This document shows positions 12,501-27,500 of a stretch of 64,000 nt of DNA, one piece after another (position 1 is the stretch's first letter; every line of letters starts with the position of its first letter). The position numbers and the translations under genes are program-made. The notes under the pieces are model-generated. The model ran no database searches. It was not told where the DNA came from and saw nothing but the letters and a program-made list of their open reading frames with translations. Origin of the DNA: Carposina sasakii (taxonomy: Eukaryota; Arthropoda; Insecta; Lepidoptera; Carposinidae); contig CP053159.1 in NCBI GenBank assembly GCA_014607495.2, positions 4,967,501 through 5,031,500 on the forward strand, read 5' to 3'.

Positions 12501-15500
12501 GATGTAATGTAATAAGTATAATGTCATTTATAATCCTCATTTATAATTTTTATAAGCCAAAGATTTTAAAAATAATCTTATTTTATAAAGATGATTAGTT
12601 TTGCTTTTCCGCATAAATTTTAAGTAAATTAAAATTTCACGATTATTGAATTTATGAATACTATAGCACAGAAAGGAAGGAAATATATTTGTAAAGTATG
12701 ATCTATTTAATGGCTGACACCTATAATATATATTATTAGATAGTATCTTCAACTTTTATAGACCATATTCAAAATCTTACCTACGTCTTTGATCTGTCTT
12801 CTTACTTCAAAAATCAAAATAAAATTCTCTTAAAATAGATTTTTCTTGCAAATCTGTCGTTGAATAGTATATTCTCACTTCGGAATGTTCGAACGAGTTT
12901 TATTTTCATTGACACGCACAGAATAGAGATCGCTAAGAATCTGCTCGACTTTCAATCGCGTATTACGCAAGAACAAAACCAATAATGAAAGTGTAATATT
13001 TTTTTTGTTTTAGGCCTCGAAGCGGAAGGCAGCTTGATGTCCATGGTCGATTTCAGATATTGGCGATGTGTTATGAAGAGAGAGTGGCAGTGTCCTGATA
13101 GCGAAATTAACTTCTACCTATTTACTCCGTAAGTATTAAGGACTATTAACGACCACTAAAATGCGAGTTCTAGTTTAAGATTTTATTGATAACCCAATCG
13201 AATTTAACAAAAAAGTGAAAATCTGTCAAATCTTTATGTAATTTAACACATTTAGATAGATGCTGTACCACACTAAATATTTTGATGAACACCTAAATAT
13301 AATTTCGAGGTTATCACTCAGTGTGAAATTATTTCCATTGCCAGTGAAATTTATTAGATTCCAATGTCAGCTTTAAATTGAACATTTACTGACCACTTAT
13401 TACCATCTACATATCCTCCAAAACAATATCAAAACGTCAGTAGATAAAGCATAATAGTATATTAGTTTTCTGTGACCAGAGAGCGCCCATACAGCCAATG
13501 GATCGACTTGAGACATCAGGTGCCCCTGAAGCAATACGGGTGGAGCGTGAAGAGGAAGAACGTGCTCATCATCCACGGCTTCAATGGAACTCATTCGAAG
13601 ACACCCATGTCCTTCATAAGAGACGGTAAGAGATTAAAGATCAAAGACATAATTGAAAGAAAATGTAAAGCATTTTTAGGTAATAAAGAATGTGATGAAA
13701 TATCACGTCATTAGATGAAATGAACGAAATTATTATTGCTCCAATATATTTTTAGAATTAGGAAGATACGTTTACATTAAAGGATTTTAATACTGAAACT
13801 AAGTATGAATGTAACAACGCCATTATGAACACATGTTGCATTGAAAGCACCACTTTCCTTTCGCATTTATATTCTTTAAATAATAAAAAGTGTTAAAATA
13901 TTTCCTATTTCTTGTATTTCAGCTTACTTATTCCGTAAAGACTACAATGTGTTCATGGTGGACTGGGCCCCGCTGACGAGGTTTCCATGCTATCTGTCAT
14001 CACTCTCCAATATGAAGTAAGTTGATGGTATTTGTACTGTCTCATCATAAGGCTTTCACGGGATAGCAGATGCTTTTTCACATCTCGGAGCATACAGCTA
14101 AAATTGGGGAAATCATTTTGGCGAGATTTAGATTTAAAATTGGGTAAGGGCGTTTAGTCGGCTATGCAGCATGCTTAACTGATCCTTATAATCTCGTGAG
14201 TTCAGAACATTCTTACTATATTAGCATTGAAGAAAAATAATCAGACCTTTGTTACAGATCAATTCCGAATAACTTATAGTCAAAATCGCAACTAAAGGGT
14301 CATCTAAAATGCTTCTATTGTATGTTTCGCGTAGACTGCATTACGTTCTTTCCGTGTCCGAACCGGAACCGAAATGTAACCGGTTGCTCTTCGCAAACAC
14401 TACTGCACCGGTGCACACGATAATACGACACTGCCTTACAGCCGCGTAGCCGTTCCACTGGTTTAGCAAGTATAATATAATCTAATCTACCTTTGACTTT
14501 GATACTTTACCTCATAATACCTTACGTACCTCGGGTATAAGCTCACTCATTGTTCTGTTAGAGATCGACTCGGATACAATTTATTCGGACACCATATTTT
14601 AATCGTTACTTTTGATTTTGAATTTCTGTTTCACTGAAGACTTGGACACTGGTAAAATTATTTACAGTAACAGTGCAGTAGCTATTTGAACGCATGCACG
14701 AAGTTAGGTGATATGATAGGATTATTGGGACGTATTATATAACAACATTTAAATATACCATAAGTAAGAAGGTAATATACATGCAAACAACAATAGTGAC
14801 AACAGAAACAGAAAGTAGGTATTGCGGTCAAACTCACAGCGAATGCAAATGTACCTACGTCTTCCCCGAAAACTCTTCCAAAATGTAGTTAGCGAATACA
14901 TACAGTCATATTATAGACACGATTGTGTTTCCGAATAAGGTATCAACCAGAACTGCTGAATCTAAGGGAGATCCCACAGCGTTTTGCGTAGCGGGGACAG
15001 AAGTAAATGAATGCCTAATTTCCTTAATCCACTCTTAATACATGCACGGAAGGAGATGCAGCTGATGTATTCTAGTGAAGACCCGTATCAGCATGGGATA
15101 TAATATGGCACTGCAAATAATGAATTCATGCAGGGGAAAGCAGTTTTCTGTTGATCTATGTAGGTATGCCCGTATTCATGGTTGTGTTGTATGTATCCCT
15201 TTGACTCTTACTCAAGGAGGCATACAGGTGTACTTACTTTTGTATCCAAGGCTTAGGTTGTTTTTCAATAGATAAAATTGATTAGGGTCTGATCAGGGAC
15301 TAACAGGATGGGTAATATCTTTGTAAATGACAGACTGATACCTGATTCGGGGCTTTACTAGAATACAGCATCTCCTTCCATGCATGTCGTATGTAAGAGT
15401 CGACCTAAGGCGTTCCCTTAGGCTATGAGCGAGCAACTTATTACTGACAAGTGGGCGCCCGCGACTCCGTCCGCGTGGACTACAGAAAAAACAAAATGTC

Positions 15501-18500
15501 GAAATTATCCGGGATAAAAACATTTTCCCGGGATAAAAAGTAGCCTATATGTTAAGTGGGACCTGTCACAATATATTCCTGAAAACTGCATCGAAATCGG
15601 TTCAGCCGTTTCTGAGATTAAAGCGCGCACAAATGAAATGGGACGTGACTGCGGGGCTCCAATTAGGGTGCACGGTCCTTCCTGTTACTGTTCTTTTCTA
15701 CATGTGTGTTCTTACCTGTTTGCCTACTCTTTTCTATTGTGTCTATTTCTACCCTATTTCCGAGCTATTTCCATTGTCTTGTTCTAAGTTGTTGCTGTCC
15801 GTGTATATATAATTGTCAAATAAATTCTATCTATCTATCTATCTACAAATGCACAAACAGACAAACCGACAAATATCATCGTTTTCCTATTACGTTGATA
15901 AAGGGCTCCTATAATATTTTTTCTCATATATCTTCCATGTACAGACATCCGTTACATTTTTAACCGACTTCTTATTATATGTATAGTATAAAATAGATTA
16001 TAAACTCTAGACTACAATATGCTAAACGTAGCTTCAAGGATCTCCTTCGTGATCCTGCAGCTCTAGCCACCAAATTTTCTGGACACAGCCGTGTATATTA
16101 TGTATACATAAACGAGTGATTTTACCTAAATCTTCAAGCATCATGATTGTTAATGCAGCACTTGGCGATGCTCAAATAAAGCTTGGACAAAAAAACAATT
16201 TTTGACAATCTTTTCAATTAGATGCCCCGAATAATCGTCAACTCGAGACTTGACATGAGACTGTTTGTAACAAAATGGGTTTATAGGCCTTTGTAAGTGG
16301 CCATTATAAGTGATAATTTGTTTTTAGATTGGCATCGCAATGCACAGCCCAGTTATACTCCTACGTGACTCAGGCAGGTGCATTGGCGAAGAAAATAACA
16401 TGCGTGGGACACTCACTAGGCGCACACATCTGTGGAATGATTTCCAATCACCTTACCGAGAAACAGTACAAAATTGTTGGTAAGTCTTCCAAGTTTTTCT
16501 ATTGTCTATAAAAAAAAATTACTTACAAATTTAATTTAATCGACTTGAAAAAAGGAGAAGATTTCCTAGAAAGGAGAAGGAGAAGACCGTAGGTAGGGTT
16601 TTCACGTCCATCATACTTGGCTGGAAAAACGTTATTGTTTTTTCAATATTCTTCATCTCGATGGAAAAGTACCCAGTGAATTAACGTTTATCTAAGATTA
16701 AAAATATGTTCTTGTAAGCACACACATTAGCAGTGTTGCTAGACGTCCCGATTTTAGCGGGACGTCCCGATTTTTAAATCTAAAATTAAATGTCCTGCGC
16801 GGGACACGCCCAGTCCCGCTTTTTGGAAAAAACTCGACCGTGCGTCTTTTTATATAGAAGACGAATAAGACTCAACTATTTAACGATAGGGTAAATCTGA
16901 TTTAAAAATATCATATTTTTATTAAAATACGTTTTCTATGGATATTTTTCTAACTATTGTCACGTAAACGTAATTTGAACTGAAATAAAAAGATAAATAT
17001 TCAAAAACTTTTGAAACATAAAAACGGAATCCTTTCACTTTGTAGTCCGTCCGTCCGTCTGTCTGTCAATATCCTTTTTTCTAAAGAACACGTGGAGGTA
17101 TCAAGCTGTGGTTTATATAAAATACTCAGGTCTACTGTCCCTTGGAGCTGTAGGAACATATAAGCCGACGCATTCAAAAGATATAGCCCTTAATACGTAA
17201 ATTTATCGCAAATTTTCGACACTCGCAAGTAGGGTTACCAGATGAAAAATCAAAAGACCGGAGAAAAGGCCTGATTTCCATGGAAAAGTCCTGATATTTT
17301 ATACAGCTTAAATATTTTCTCTCAAAAACGTATTATTATCGTTATATACACTGCGGATCTAGCTCAAGCGTTGCAACTTGCACATCGCACTCGAAGCGGC
17401 GCGGCGGCGGGGCGGGGTAAAGGAAAAAATACGAAAACCGTGAATTTTTACTCATTATACAGAGTGATTTTTGGTCGTCAACGTTCCCGAAAACTACGGA
17501 ATCTCCTCATCATCACGATCATTTTTCTCCATGAAAGCATACCTGGGAAGTGTCTGGTTTCCAAAATATTAGGGTCCAAAGTTGAGTAAATAGACTGCGT
17601 TTTTCTGCATAAATGCACATAGACGCGCGTAGTAGGATTTTTTCACGAAAAATAATTAATATCTGTCTATAAAAAAACTAACATAAACACTAGACACTAT
17701 AAATTTCGCACGATCAAGGAATTTAATTTTTTTTTTCATAAAAAAAAAAATTTCCCAGCATTTTTTTTGGCATAAACTTACTTTATTCCATGTATAGAAT
17801 ACGTACCCTTCGTTAAAGGTGGCCACAAAAAAACACCCTGTATTAAAATACGTTATAAATTATGTACATACATGTAATCATGCCTTTATCCCTTTCCTTT
17901 ATTTCTTTATTCCGTTCCAGAGCACCAAGGGCCGATAGAACCACATGGTGCCACTTCTGACCAACTTTTAGGGTATAGTTGAGATGTACAAGTTTGGTTA
18001 GTAAGGACAGGTGGTCAGCCCATCGCCTACAAAACACTAAGACCCTCAGGTCCCTCTACTGACGACAGTATGCCCGGGAAGAGAAGCAGCTGTAGTATTA
18101 TATTTTTTTTTTCACACCCAGAGTAGCATACAAGAAATATATAAATAAATTTTTCACTTAAAAAGTTCCTAAATCCCGACTTGGCCAAAAAAATCTGGCA
18201 ACGCTGCACATTAGGTACCTATATTATAAAAAAAAGCAAAAATAATAAAAACTTTTATATAGAGAACAGTAATATCATTATAAAGTGATATAAAAATATT
18301 TCAAAACGGTGCACTTAAATTACAGCTGCGGTCTCTTAGGCAAAGATAAGGTGACAGTCTTGATTTCTAAGTATTGGTTGACTCCATCTTCTCCTCTGAA
18401 AATTATACAAATTATTTGTGAATTTTGATTTAAAGAGAAACCTTAGTTGTATAATTATGAACTTTGGGATATCTTCAAATATAAATCATATACCTTAACA

Positions 18501-21500
18501 AATGTTATTTATCGGCCCATGGCTCAGTTTTATGGTTTGTGTACCTACATGTAAGAAATAAGAAAAAATATTTGCTTCCATTATCTAGTAGTTAAAATAA
18601 TAAATACATCGTCAAACTTCTAATAGGTATCTACTACAATTCAATTTAGAATGACGTGCAAAAGTTCTTTTTACAAAAGATATATTATTGGAATCTGGAA
18701 TTACTCGTAATACTTACAATTCCCTTCCCAAGCCGGAGTTTTTGAATCCGCCGAAAGGAGTCTGGCTGGTGACGTAGTCGTATGTGTTGATCCTGAAATT
18801 AGACGAGTAGTAATTAGGATTGAAAGTTTTGCAATAAGCAACACATTTTGTTATAATAATAAGCAAGTAAAAACCTTCGCATTAGCGTTTTGACGTCTCT
18901 ACGTTTATTTTAGAGGAGCATTTACTACGAGTATCCTTAGCTCTTTGATTTGTTAGATACATGTCTTACTTTTTTAAATCAGGTAAATGAAATCCAAGGA
19001 TTAAGAAATTGGCGCCAGTAGAGATTAAAAGGGGTAGATAGAACTTTAAATTACATCTCTATTTGCCTGAAGATAGTTTTTAACTGAAGAAGTAGATCAT
19101 TTTTCTTTCGATATCACCTAGGTTCCAATATCCATAGGAAGGAAAAATAAAATTATAATTACCAGATTGATCCAGCGCGTACATGTTTGGTAAAAGCAAG
19201 GGCAGTAGTGATGTTATTAGTGATGATACCGGCTGCCAAGCCATAGTTGGTGTCATTTGCACGATCGATAATCTCTTCGAAAGTGTCAAATTTCAAGATA
19301 CTTTGAACGGGTCCGAAAATCTGGAAATGTTCATTAATTTAATCTCGCGAAACACTTAACAAGATTTATACAGTAAAATAATATTTTAAATCCAACTCGC
19401 ACGTCCTCAGCGGTATAATACAACATGTTTATTTCCATATTATAATATTTGTAATAACACATACGTTAAATATAAGAACAAGAGAAGTATATAAAGGGGA
19501 TCTAAAATATATATAAGTTAAACCAATTGTTCGGCAGGCTGATTACATATCTTGCAAAAACAAAGCAGAAGCAAGGCGGTAGTGAAAATTGTACAATATT
19601 GGCCTAGAAATGTAAAAATGTTTTTGGAATTCATTTTACGTTATACGAATTTGATAAACAATCAGCGAATATTCTACAATGTTCGCTATTGCATTGCTTT
19701 TGCTAGTTATAAACGGTTATAAACGGACTTACTTCTTCTCTAGCAATTCTCATATTGTCTGTAACGTCAGCGAAGACCGTAGGCTGGACATAGTATCCCT
19801 TGTTGCCCAGTTTATCGCCTCCTGCTATACATTTTGCACCATCTTCCTTGCCAATTTCTATATAGCCTAGTACTTTTTTGTACATATCTTTGTCAATCTG
19901 AAAATTAAACAATAATATAATATATTTTAAATCTATAAAAATTGTGAGACAAAGAAAAAAGAAATATTCCGCATATTAAAAGTTCCCATGGAAAAATATA
20001 AAACCATTAACTAAGAAAGATTTCAATATCGTCATACTTACTTAGGATTCGAAATGAAGTATCTTATTAGTAATATTACTGTGCTTGCCTTTAAAATATA
20101 ATAAAGACAAAAGAATTTAATCAACCAACCTGCGGTCCTTGTTCTACTTCATCAAACGGGTTTCCTACAGATCTCTTCTTGGCAATCTCCGCCGCTTTCT
20201 TTATAAACTGGTCGTATATTCCAGATTGGACGTATGTCCTTGTGCCAGCGCAACAGCATTGACCACCATTGGCAAAAGCAGCTGCGTGAGCAATTTGGGC
20301 TGCCTTCTCAACTGGAAGATAAATTCAAGTATTTTAACAATTCTCACAGACTAAATGAGCAGGCATTGTCTTGACCAGCTATGTAGTTTTCAAATTAGAA
20401 TTTAAAGTTTTCGGTATAACTATACATTTTGTCTATTACATCTGTGCCTACTATCCGATACGATTTTAAAATCTACATATTAGATTTTAAGTATTTGCCA
20501 AAAACGTATACTTATGATCAAACAGGGTTATTAAAAATGAAATATAACGAAAAATATTAAATGAAATAAAATAATCTTATTTACTATTTGCCATAATTTT
20601 ATTTACTTTTGACAGGAAATTTGTAGGTTATTGCAATAATATTCAAAGGGTTGAACAACGTACCGTCAGCATCATTGAAGACAACTAAAGGGCTTTTCCC
20701 ACCCAGCTCCAACGTAACTCTCTTCAAGTTCACAGCGGAAGCTGCTCCCAAAATAACACGTCCAATCTACATGTTGGTAAATACAAAACAAGATGAAAAT
20801 AATCAAGAATAATACATTTACTAAGTTACTACATGCCGAAATTATATTATAAAAGTTTGAACTTAAGAGGATAAACTGATAAGGGTTAATTAAGTTATGA
20901 GATTGCGTAGTTGACACAGTTGCAATAAAGCTTAAATTATAATTACATAGAAGATGGTAGGTAGCTACCACAAATACTAATGATATAAAATTAGAAACAA
21001 CTAGATATAGTCACTGTCTGTACACATAAAATTTATTAGACCATTGACTGCACGCACGCACGTGGCTATAGATAAATTGTAATATTTTGCATAGTTGAAG
21101 ATAAGCAAATACATAAATTGCAAGTTGCATGATGAATTTCAATATGATCAAGATTAATATAATAAATAACAAAACAATTATTATATTTATCATATCAGTA
21201 CATGAGACTAAGATAGATAATATGGCCTGGTGTCGTGCACTTATTTTGTAGATTAAAAATAATCTTCCAATATTAGCTTATTTAGGAACCGCTCACTACT
21301 TCGTCAGTTATCCTGCGTGGTATTTTTCAACTTGTTTCTGACGGATTATACCTAAGTTGGCAAGTTCATTTAGATCAATCATGAAATTTTGACAGCAACT
21401 TACATCAGTAGATCCAGTGAAGGCAACTTTGTCCACATCAGGGTGGTGGGTTAAAGCAGCCCCAGCAGTGGGTCCATATCCTGGTACAACGTTAACTACT

Positions 21501-24500
21501 CCCGGAGGAAAACCAGCCTCCTTAATCAAGGCAGCTATGGCTAAAGCTGTTAATGGCGTCTGCTCTGCTGGCTTAACAATTACTGTGCAGCCTGAAACGA
21601 TTGACGATACAAAATAAACATTTAAAACACTAAAAATATCATAATTATAATAAATTGGTTTTTGGGCGAAAATGGTACTGCAAAATCGAAAATAACATAC
21701 AAAGAGGCAAATTGACATGGAAAAATGGGAAATGTATCTGAACAAGATAATATCAAAACTTGATTAGAATTTACTAAAACTTTGCAAGTATAAAATGTAC
21801 TTCCTATCGTCATCATTACACAATTTTTTATGTAATAATAAAAAAAAGTTCCTGCGAAAATATTCAGTGGTTTTCGCCTCAGAATCATGGTCAGCATATT
21901 AATATATGCCTGGCTGTCACTTATACCCTGTATAGATATTATGTTTGTATTATAAAATACCTACATGTTAATACTTTTTGACTAACGAACCTGCAGATAA
22001 AGCTGGTGCAATTTTCCACGCCATCATAGGAATAGGATAGTTCCATGGTATGATCTGAGCACAGACGCCGACGGGCTCCTTTAAGGTGAAAGTCAGGACT
22101 TCTCCATCTAAGGACCGTATTATAAAAACAGAAATTGAAAGTGTTAAGGTAAAACGATTATACCTACATATGTAGATGTTGATGATAGTATAATGATTTG
22201 AATACTAAAGTAGGGTAAATATTTTGTTTATGCGCTGAATAATATTATTTCGAGTTAATTTTTATTTGTTTTTCAAAAATGCATTTAAGAGATAAATAAG
22301 ATTTCTTATTGATTTCCTTTATAAATTAACATCAATCGAATTGTGACTATCACGCGTTATATTCCGGCGTCAAGGATTTATCACAATAGAGATAACAAAG
22401 TCTGCTAATTACATACATAAAGTTTAATTAAAATCCAGTGCAAATGACTTGAATATTTTGATGCTAACCCCAACAACTTATCTATAATATTCTAATTTAT
22501 TAAACTATATTTTACCTGCTGGAATAGTGTTCCCTAGAATTTTATCAGCTTTGCCGGCATAGTATCTTATTACAGTAGCGGAATAGTAAACTTCATCTTC
22601 CGCTTGCTTGACGGGTTTTCCGCAGTCCAGGGTTTCTAACTCCGCTAGATATCTGGCCTGGGACTCAATCAGCTCAGCCAACTTCAGCATCAGAATACCT
22701 CGTTGAGAGGCATCCATGAGACGCCATTCCGAGTAACGGTGGAAGGCTTTTTTAGCTGCAGTAACTGCCAAATCTATATCAGCCTTAAAAAGAAAGAAAT
22801 AGTAAGTAAGTAGTCATTCCGTAAAATTTCACGTGTATCCGAACGTTATCCCTTAGTTAGTCCAGAACGTCCGTCACCTAAAGCAAAGCAATTGATGAGA
22901 GCACCTAATGAATTGCGCGAACCTAAATATTGTTGATTACACTTTTTTGTAGGTGGATGAATCTGTAATTATTATAGATTTGAATCGTAAAGCTGATCCT
23001 ATGATAGATATATTGATAGTGATTATATTATGTTATCTATCATGGATACGAGTATGGTGATATTATCTTGAAATTACAAATTTTTATCTAACACTATCAT
23101 ATAAAAAATCGAAGATATTACATTAAATTAAATCAGCTTCAATATTCCAGATTATTCAAAAGACATCGCGCGCCGCGCCCTAAAGGCGATAACTTTGCAC
23201 TAATTTATAATTAGGTACGTCACAGAATAAACAGTCAACATAATTATCAAGAAAACGTTTAATGAACAGACACGCCTCGTTAGTAAATGCGTAGTATGCC
23301 ATATTAATATTTATAAAGGTGCAAAAAATCTCGATTGTAAGGAAAATAATTCCTAGCATATTAATTTGTCACCGCAGAGCATTCATCTTGAAATGCCTGA
23401 AGTGTACCATGTTGCGCAGATTGAGTTACCCTGCGGCTAGGCACAAAAATATACCTAAGGTATATATTTTTTGTCTTCATATATCTGGCGGACAGGTGGA
23501 TTTCACACACTTCACAACACATTGACTTAGTCCCACACTAAGATCCCTAAGGTCTTGTGTCGTGGGTACTAAGCAACGGTGTATAAATACATAGATAAGT
23601 ATAGAAACATCCATGACTCGGAAACAAACATCGATATTCATCACATCAATGTTTGCACCTATTTTCTATTTTTATTGTCTATTTTTAGGTCAATTGTCTA
23701 TAGATTTGCGATGGCCGATAATTGTTTACGTCTTTTAGGTTTTGTCTGCCATTTCATGTCATTTATTTATCCTTATCAATATAAATTGTATTGTAAATTT
23801 CATCAGGTATGTAAAAACGGTAGGCATGCGTTTATACATTTAACTTATTACTTTTTGCATATAGGTATGGAGCAGAGGCTGTCGTTTTTATACCACTGTA
23901 TCAATTTTTTCTCAATAAAACCCAAAAAGTGTTGAAGCAAAGCGGTAAACTGCTGATTTCTGTGGATGATTGTCGTATTTTAATATATTAAAAAAAAACT
24001 TGATACCGTGATTGTAGCTTACCTTGTCTCCTTCAGCTACTTTAGCGATAACTGATTCATCTTGTGGGTTGATTGTAGTAAAAGTCTTCTTACTGACCGC
24101 ATCCACCCACTCGTTGTTTATAAACAACTGGGGAAAGATAAATATATATAAGGTATATAAAAATAGTTATATAGAAAAAGGTATATAGAAATAGTGAAAA
24201 AAAATCTGCTGTTCCATACATTTCAGTGCAGTGCATTTCACATTTCGGAGTTGGTCCCATAGTGAAAGTTGTTTCTTTTTACCTATCTAGTTTCATGTCA
24301 AAAGATAATCAGTAATCTCTTACTCCTACTGTTATTTATATTATATAGGTACACTGAAATTGTATCTATTTATTCTCTTAGCTTTTCCTATGATTTTAAC
24401 TGTTTAATTTACTCTTTGAGCTTTTCCAAAGATCTCACTTGTATTTATTTTCTAGTTTTTTCCTATTATTTTAAATGGCAACTAAGGTAAGATAGCAAAT

Positions 24501-27500
24501 TTTTACATAAGTAAAGGAAAAATCTCTGTTTTCTATAACACAGTTTAGCCTAGTATAGACACAGAAGGAAATCCTAAATCTGTAGACCTCTCACTAAATA
24601 ATTTTTAATATGTCTGTATGAACAATAATGCTACTTGGTGAATAAAATTTATTATTATTATTATTTGTATCTTTTTCGAAATTCACGGCACTACAGAGAC
24701 CCGGTCCTTTGAGAGGCGTGCATCGGGCCGTGGCCAAGATGTAGAGGCCCTTTTTAGAGAACTTTAATATGGTGTGGGATACACATGGCGGATGCCATCG
24801 CCGACCGCACAATATGATACACCCGGCGATGGTCCCCGCCATGTGCAAGACTATTGGAGTGTAGATGTATGTCATGCGATGGAAACAAAGGTCATGGGCT
24901 ATGGGGCTGAACATTGGGTGGGGTTGGGTAACTGGGCTATTGAAGTAGACTAACGGACGCCTGCCATTACAACCAAGTCTCAATTGTTTGGTGGCAGGCG
25001 GTGACTCGCCGACTCATTTCATGGGCCCCCTGAAACTGCCGCATGCACGGAGCGACAAAGGGGGCAAAATTTGGTGAGTGGCTAGGGTGGAGGGGTGCCC
25101 CTGGACTTTAAACCGCAGCCAACTGGCCTCTTATTGACGGGCACGTCCACCCTCGAGCTGTCATAGCTCTCGTGACTCCACTCTGCCCGGCCGGCGAAGG
25201 TAAGGCAGAGGTGGGGGAACTGTTCCTCGTTAGACCTCACTCCGGCGCCGGAGATGAGCAACAGGGTCTTCCCCCGGGAGTACTTCAGGTCCGTGGGAAC
25301 GCTACCTCCCAACAGCTCGCCACAAGCTGCCCTGCGGGCTTATTATTATTATTAATTTTGAAAAGACCTTATATATAACATAAATAATAATAAATAATGA
25401 AAACTTGTATGTAATGCTAGCCGCTGCCATACGCGAGGAGCATGGTCATGATTAGGTTTAAATGTACGTACCTACCTACATATCTTAAGAAATTAAAAAT
25501 GTTTTGACGAATAGTTTATCTAATCTATGTACGAGACAGTTGACCTAACATAATTAACAGCTATTTACATTACCTAGTGCCCATTATCTTACAAAAGTTA
25601 TTCTAACCCAATAACAAATATTCATGAAATATTTGTGCAATAAAATGAGCAACTTATAACAATGAATAGATAAAAAGATCATTCTAGAGACTATAAATTA
25701 AAATCTTTCGGAAGTTGTCAAATCTAGAGTTGAGATTTCTAATTTGAGATTTAGTATTTTCATAGAGTACAGGAATAACTTTCGGTTCTGAGTTTGACAA
25801 TGTTTTAGGAAGTATAAACTGTAAAATATAACGTCTAGCGTCTAGACTTTAGACATTCGAAATCTCTAGACACTACAAGCTATGTGTTTTGCATTTATAT
25901 TTGAAATTACGTGTGTTTTAAATGAACAAAATAGTTTACGGGTACTTATAAAAAAATCTAAACGTTCGTCTTGTATAATGATGTTTGCAAGAAGATCGAT
26001 GTTATTTCTAACGAAACCTTTGAAATCTCGGTGATATTATCTATCAATTTGCGTCCGTAATTAATATTGATTAAGCTACATATTTACCTTGGTATATTTA
26101 ACGTCTACTTTCACCATTTTAATATATTTTTATCTTCACTACGTACGTGTAACTCCTTTGGCGCTATCACAATTACTGGCTTATTGAACTTGAACTGGGT
26201 GAACTTAACAATCAAACTCAGAGGCAGTGAAGAAAAATACACCTTAACTTATAGACTAGAACTACATTTTCAACTGTAGATTTCTAGACTATTGTGAAGA
26301 TTTTCGATAAGTAATAAAATGGACTTTGTAAGCAGAGGCATAAAGCGTGATTTAAGCTATTGATATGAATTACCTCCTACGTTGAATCGTTATGATGTTA
26401 CTATTCCAGTCGGTAAAACAGATAGGTATATACTGCTAGGAAGTTAAGATCTTATTATGATGTAGATCCTATTACGTCATATACTTTCATAGATAAGTTC
26501 ACGCGACCGACAAAGTGACTACAATATGACTTCTAACAAAATCGAATGTGATTTTCACAAACGAAAGGGAGAACTGGCTATCGAATTTCGATATTGCTCG
26601 TTGGATAACATTACATACATACTTCTTTGGCTCTATACAGGGTGTTTTTTCGTTGCTACCCTTAACGAAGGGTATGTACTTTATACATCAAATAAAGTAA
26701 GTTTAAGCCAAAAAATGCTGGGAAAAGATGTAAATTTTTTTGATTTTTTTTTAACTACTTGATCGGGCGTAATTCATAGTGTCCAGTGTTTATGCTAGTT
26801 TTTTCATAGACAGATATTAATTATTTCTTGTGAAAAAATCTTGCTACGCACGTCTATGTGCATTTATGCAGAAAAACGCAGTCTATTTACTCAACCTTGG
26901 ACCCTAATACCTTGGGAACCAGATACTTCACAGGTATGCTTCCATGGAGAAAAATGATCATGATGATGAGGAGATTCCGTAGTTTTCGGGAACGTTGACG
27001 ACCAAAAAACATTCCGTATAAAATACTGATTTGGACTTTTCAGGACAAATCTTTATAGTAGGGGAGCCCGAGATGCTAAATTTGCAGTTACTCGAGCGTC
27101 ATGGGGACTTAGTGGATTCTACAGATTATGTTATGAGCAAAAAAAAGTTTATGTTGCATTTTCTATTTTAGTGGGGGGTTTACCGTGTACACTTGTTTAA
27201 AAATGTAAAAAAAAAATCGTCATATGGAAATACTCGAGCGCGTCAGTCATTTATAGTACATATGCGCTTTATATTACTCATAACTATTAGACATTAATCT
27301 GACAATTAATTGAAGGGGGGTGGCCAGAACGAGTGGTTAAAAAAAAAAAAAAAAAGTTATTCGAGCGTGTCAGATATTCAAAGTGAGTGTTAAGTAAACC
27401 CTAAAAAGTGTACTATTCAAATGACTGACGATTTGCACGAGGCGTTCAGTCATAATTAATTTTTTAATATGTAAAAAAAAATGGTGACCTTGAAATACTC

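Larger units (their letters stand above)
16731..18206. mobile_element. hAT-like element with 8-bp target duplication
   Basis: The ends are CAGTGTTGCTAGA (16731) and the inverse of CAGCGTTGCCAGA (to 18206). The octamer CACATTAG directly flanks both sides (16723-16730 and 18207-18214), the signature of hAT transposons. Inside are GGGACGTCCCG repeats near the left end, a TTACCAGATG repeat (17228-17425) and a nested MITE (17457-17843). No transposase frame is visible. Confidence 0.75.

Noticed and set aside
21417..21617. Plus-strand frame over ALDH-A exon 5
   Set aside because: Shadow of the minus-strand ALDH exon.
24594..24983. 129-codon minus-strand frame
   Set aside because: Lies across a (TTA)n tail and the GC-rich repeat block; no domain.
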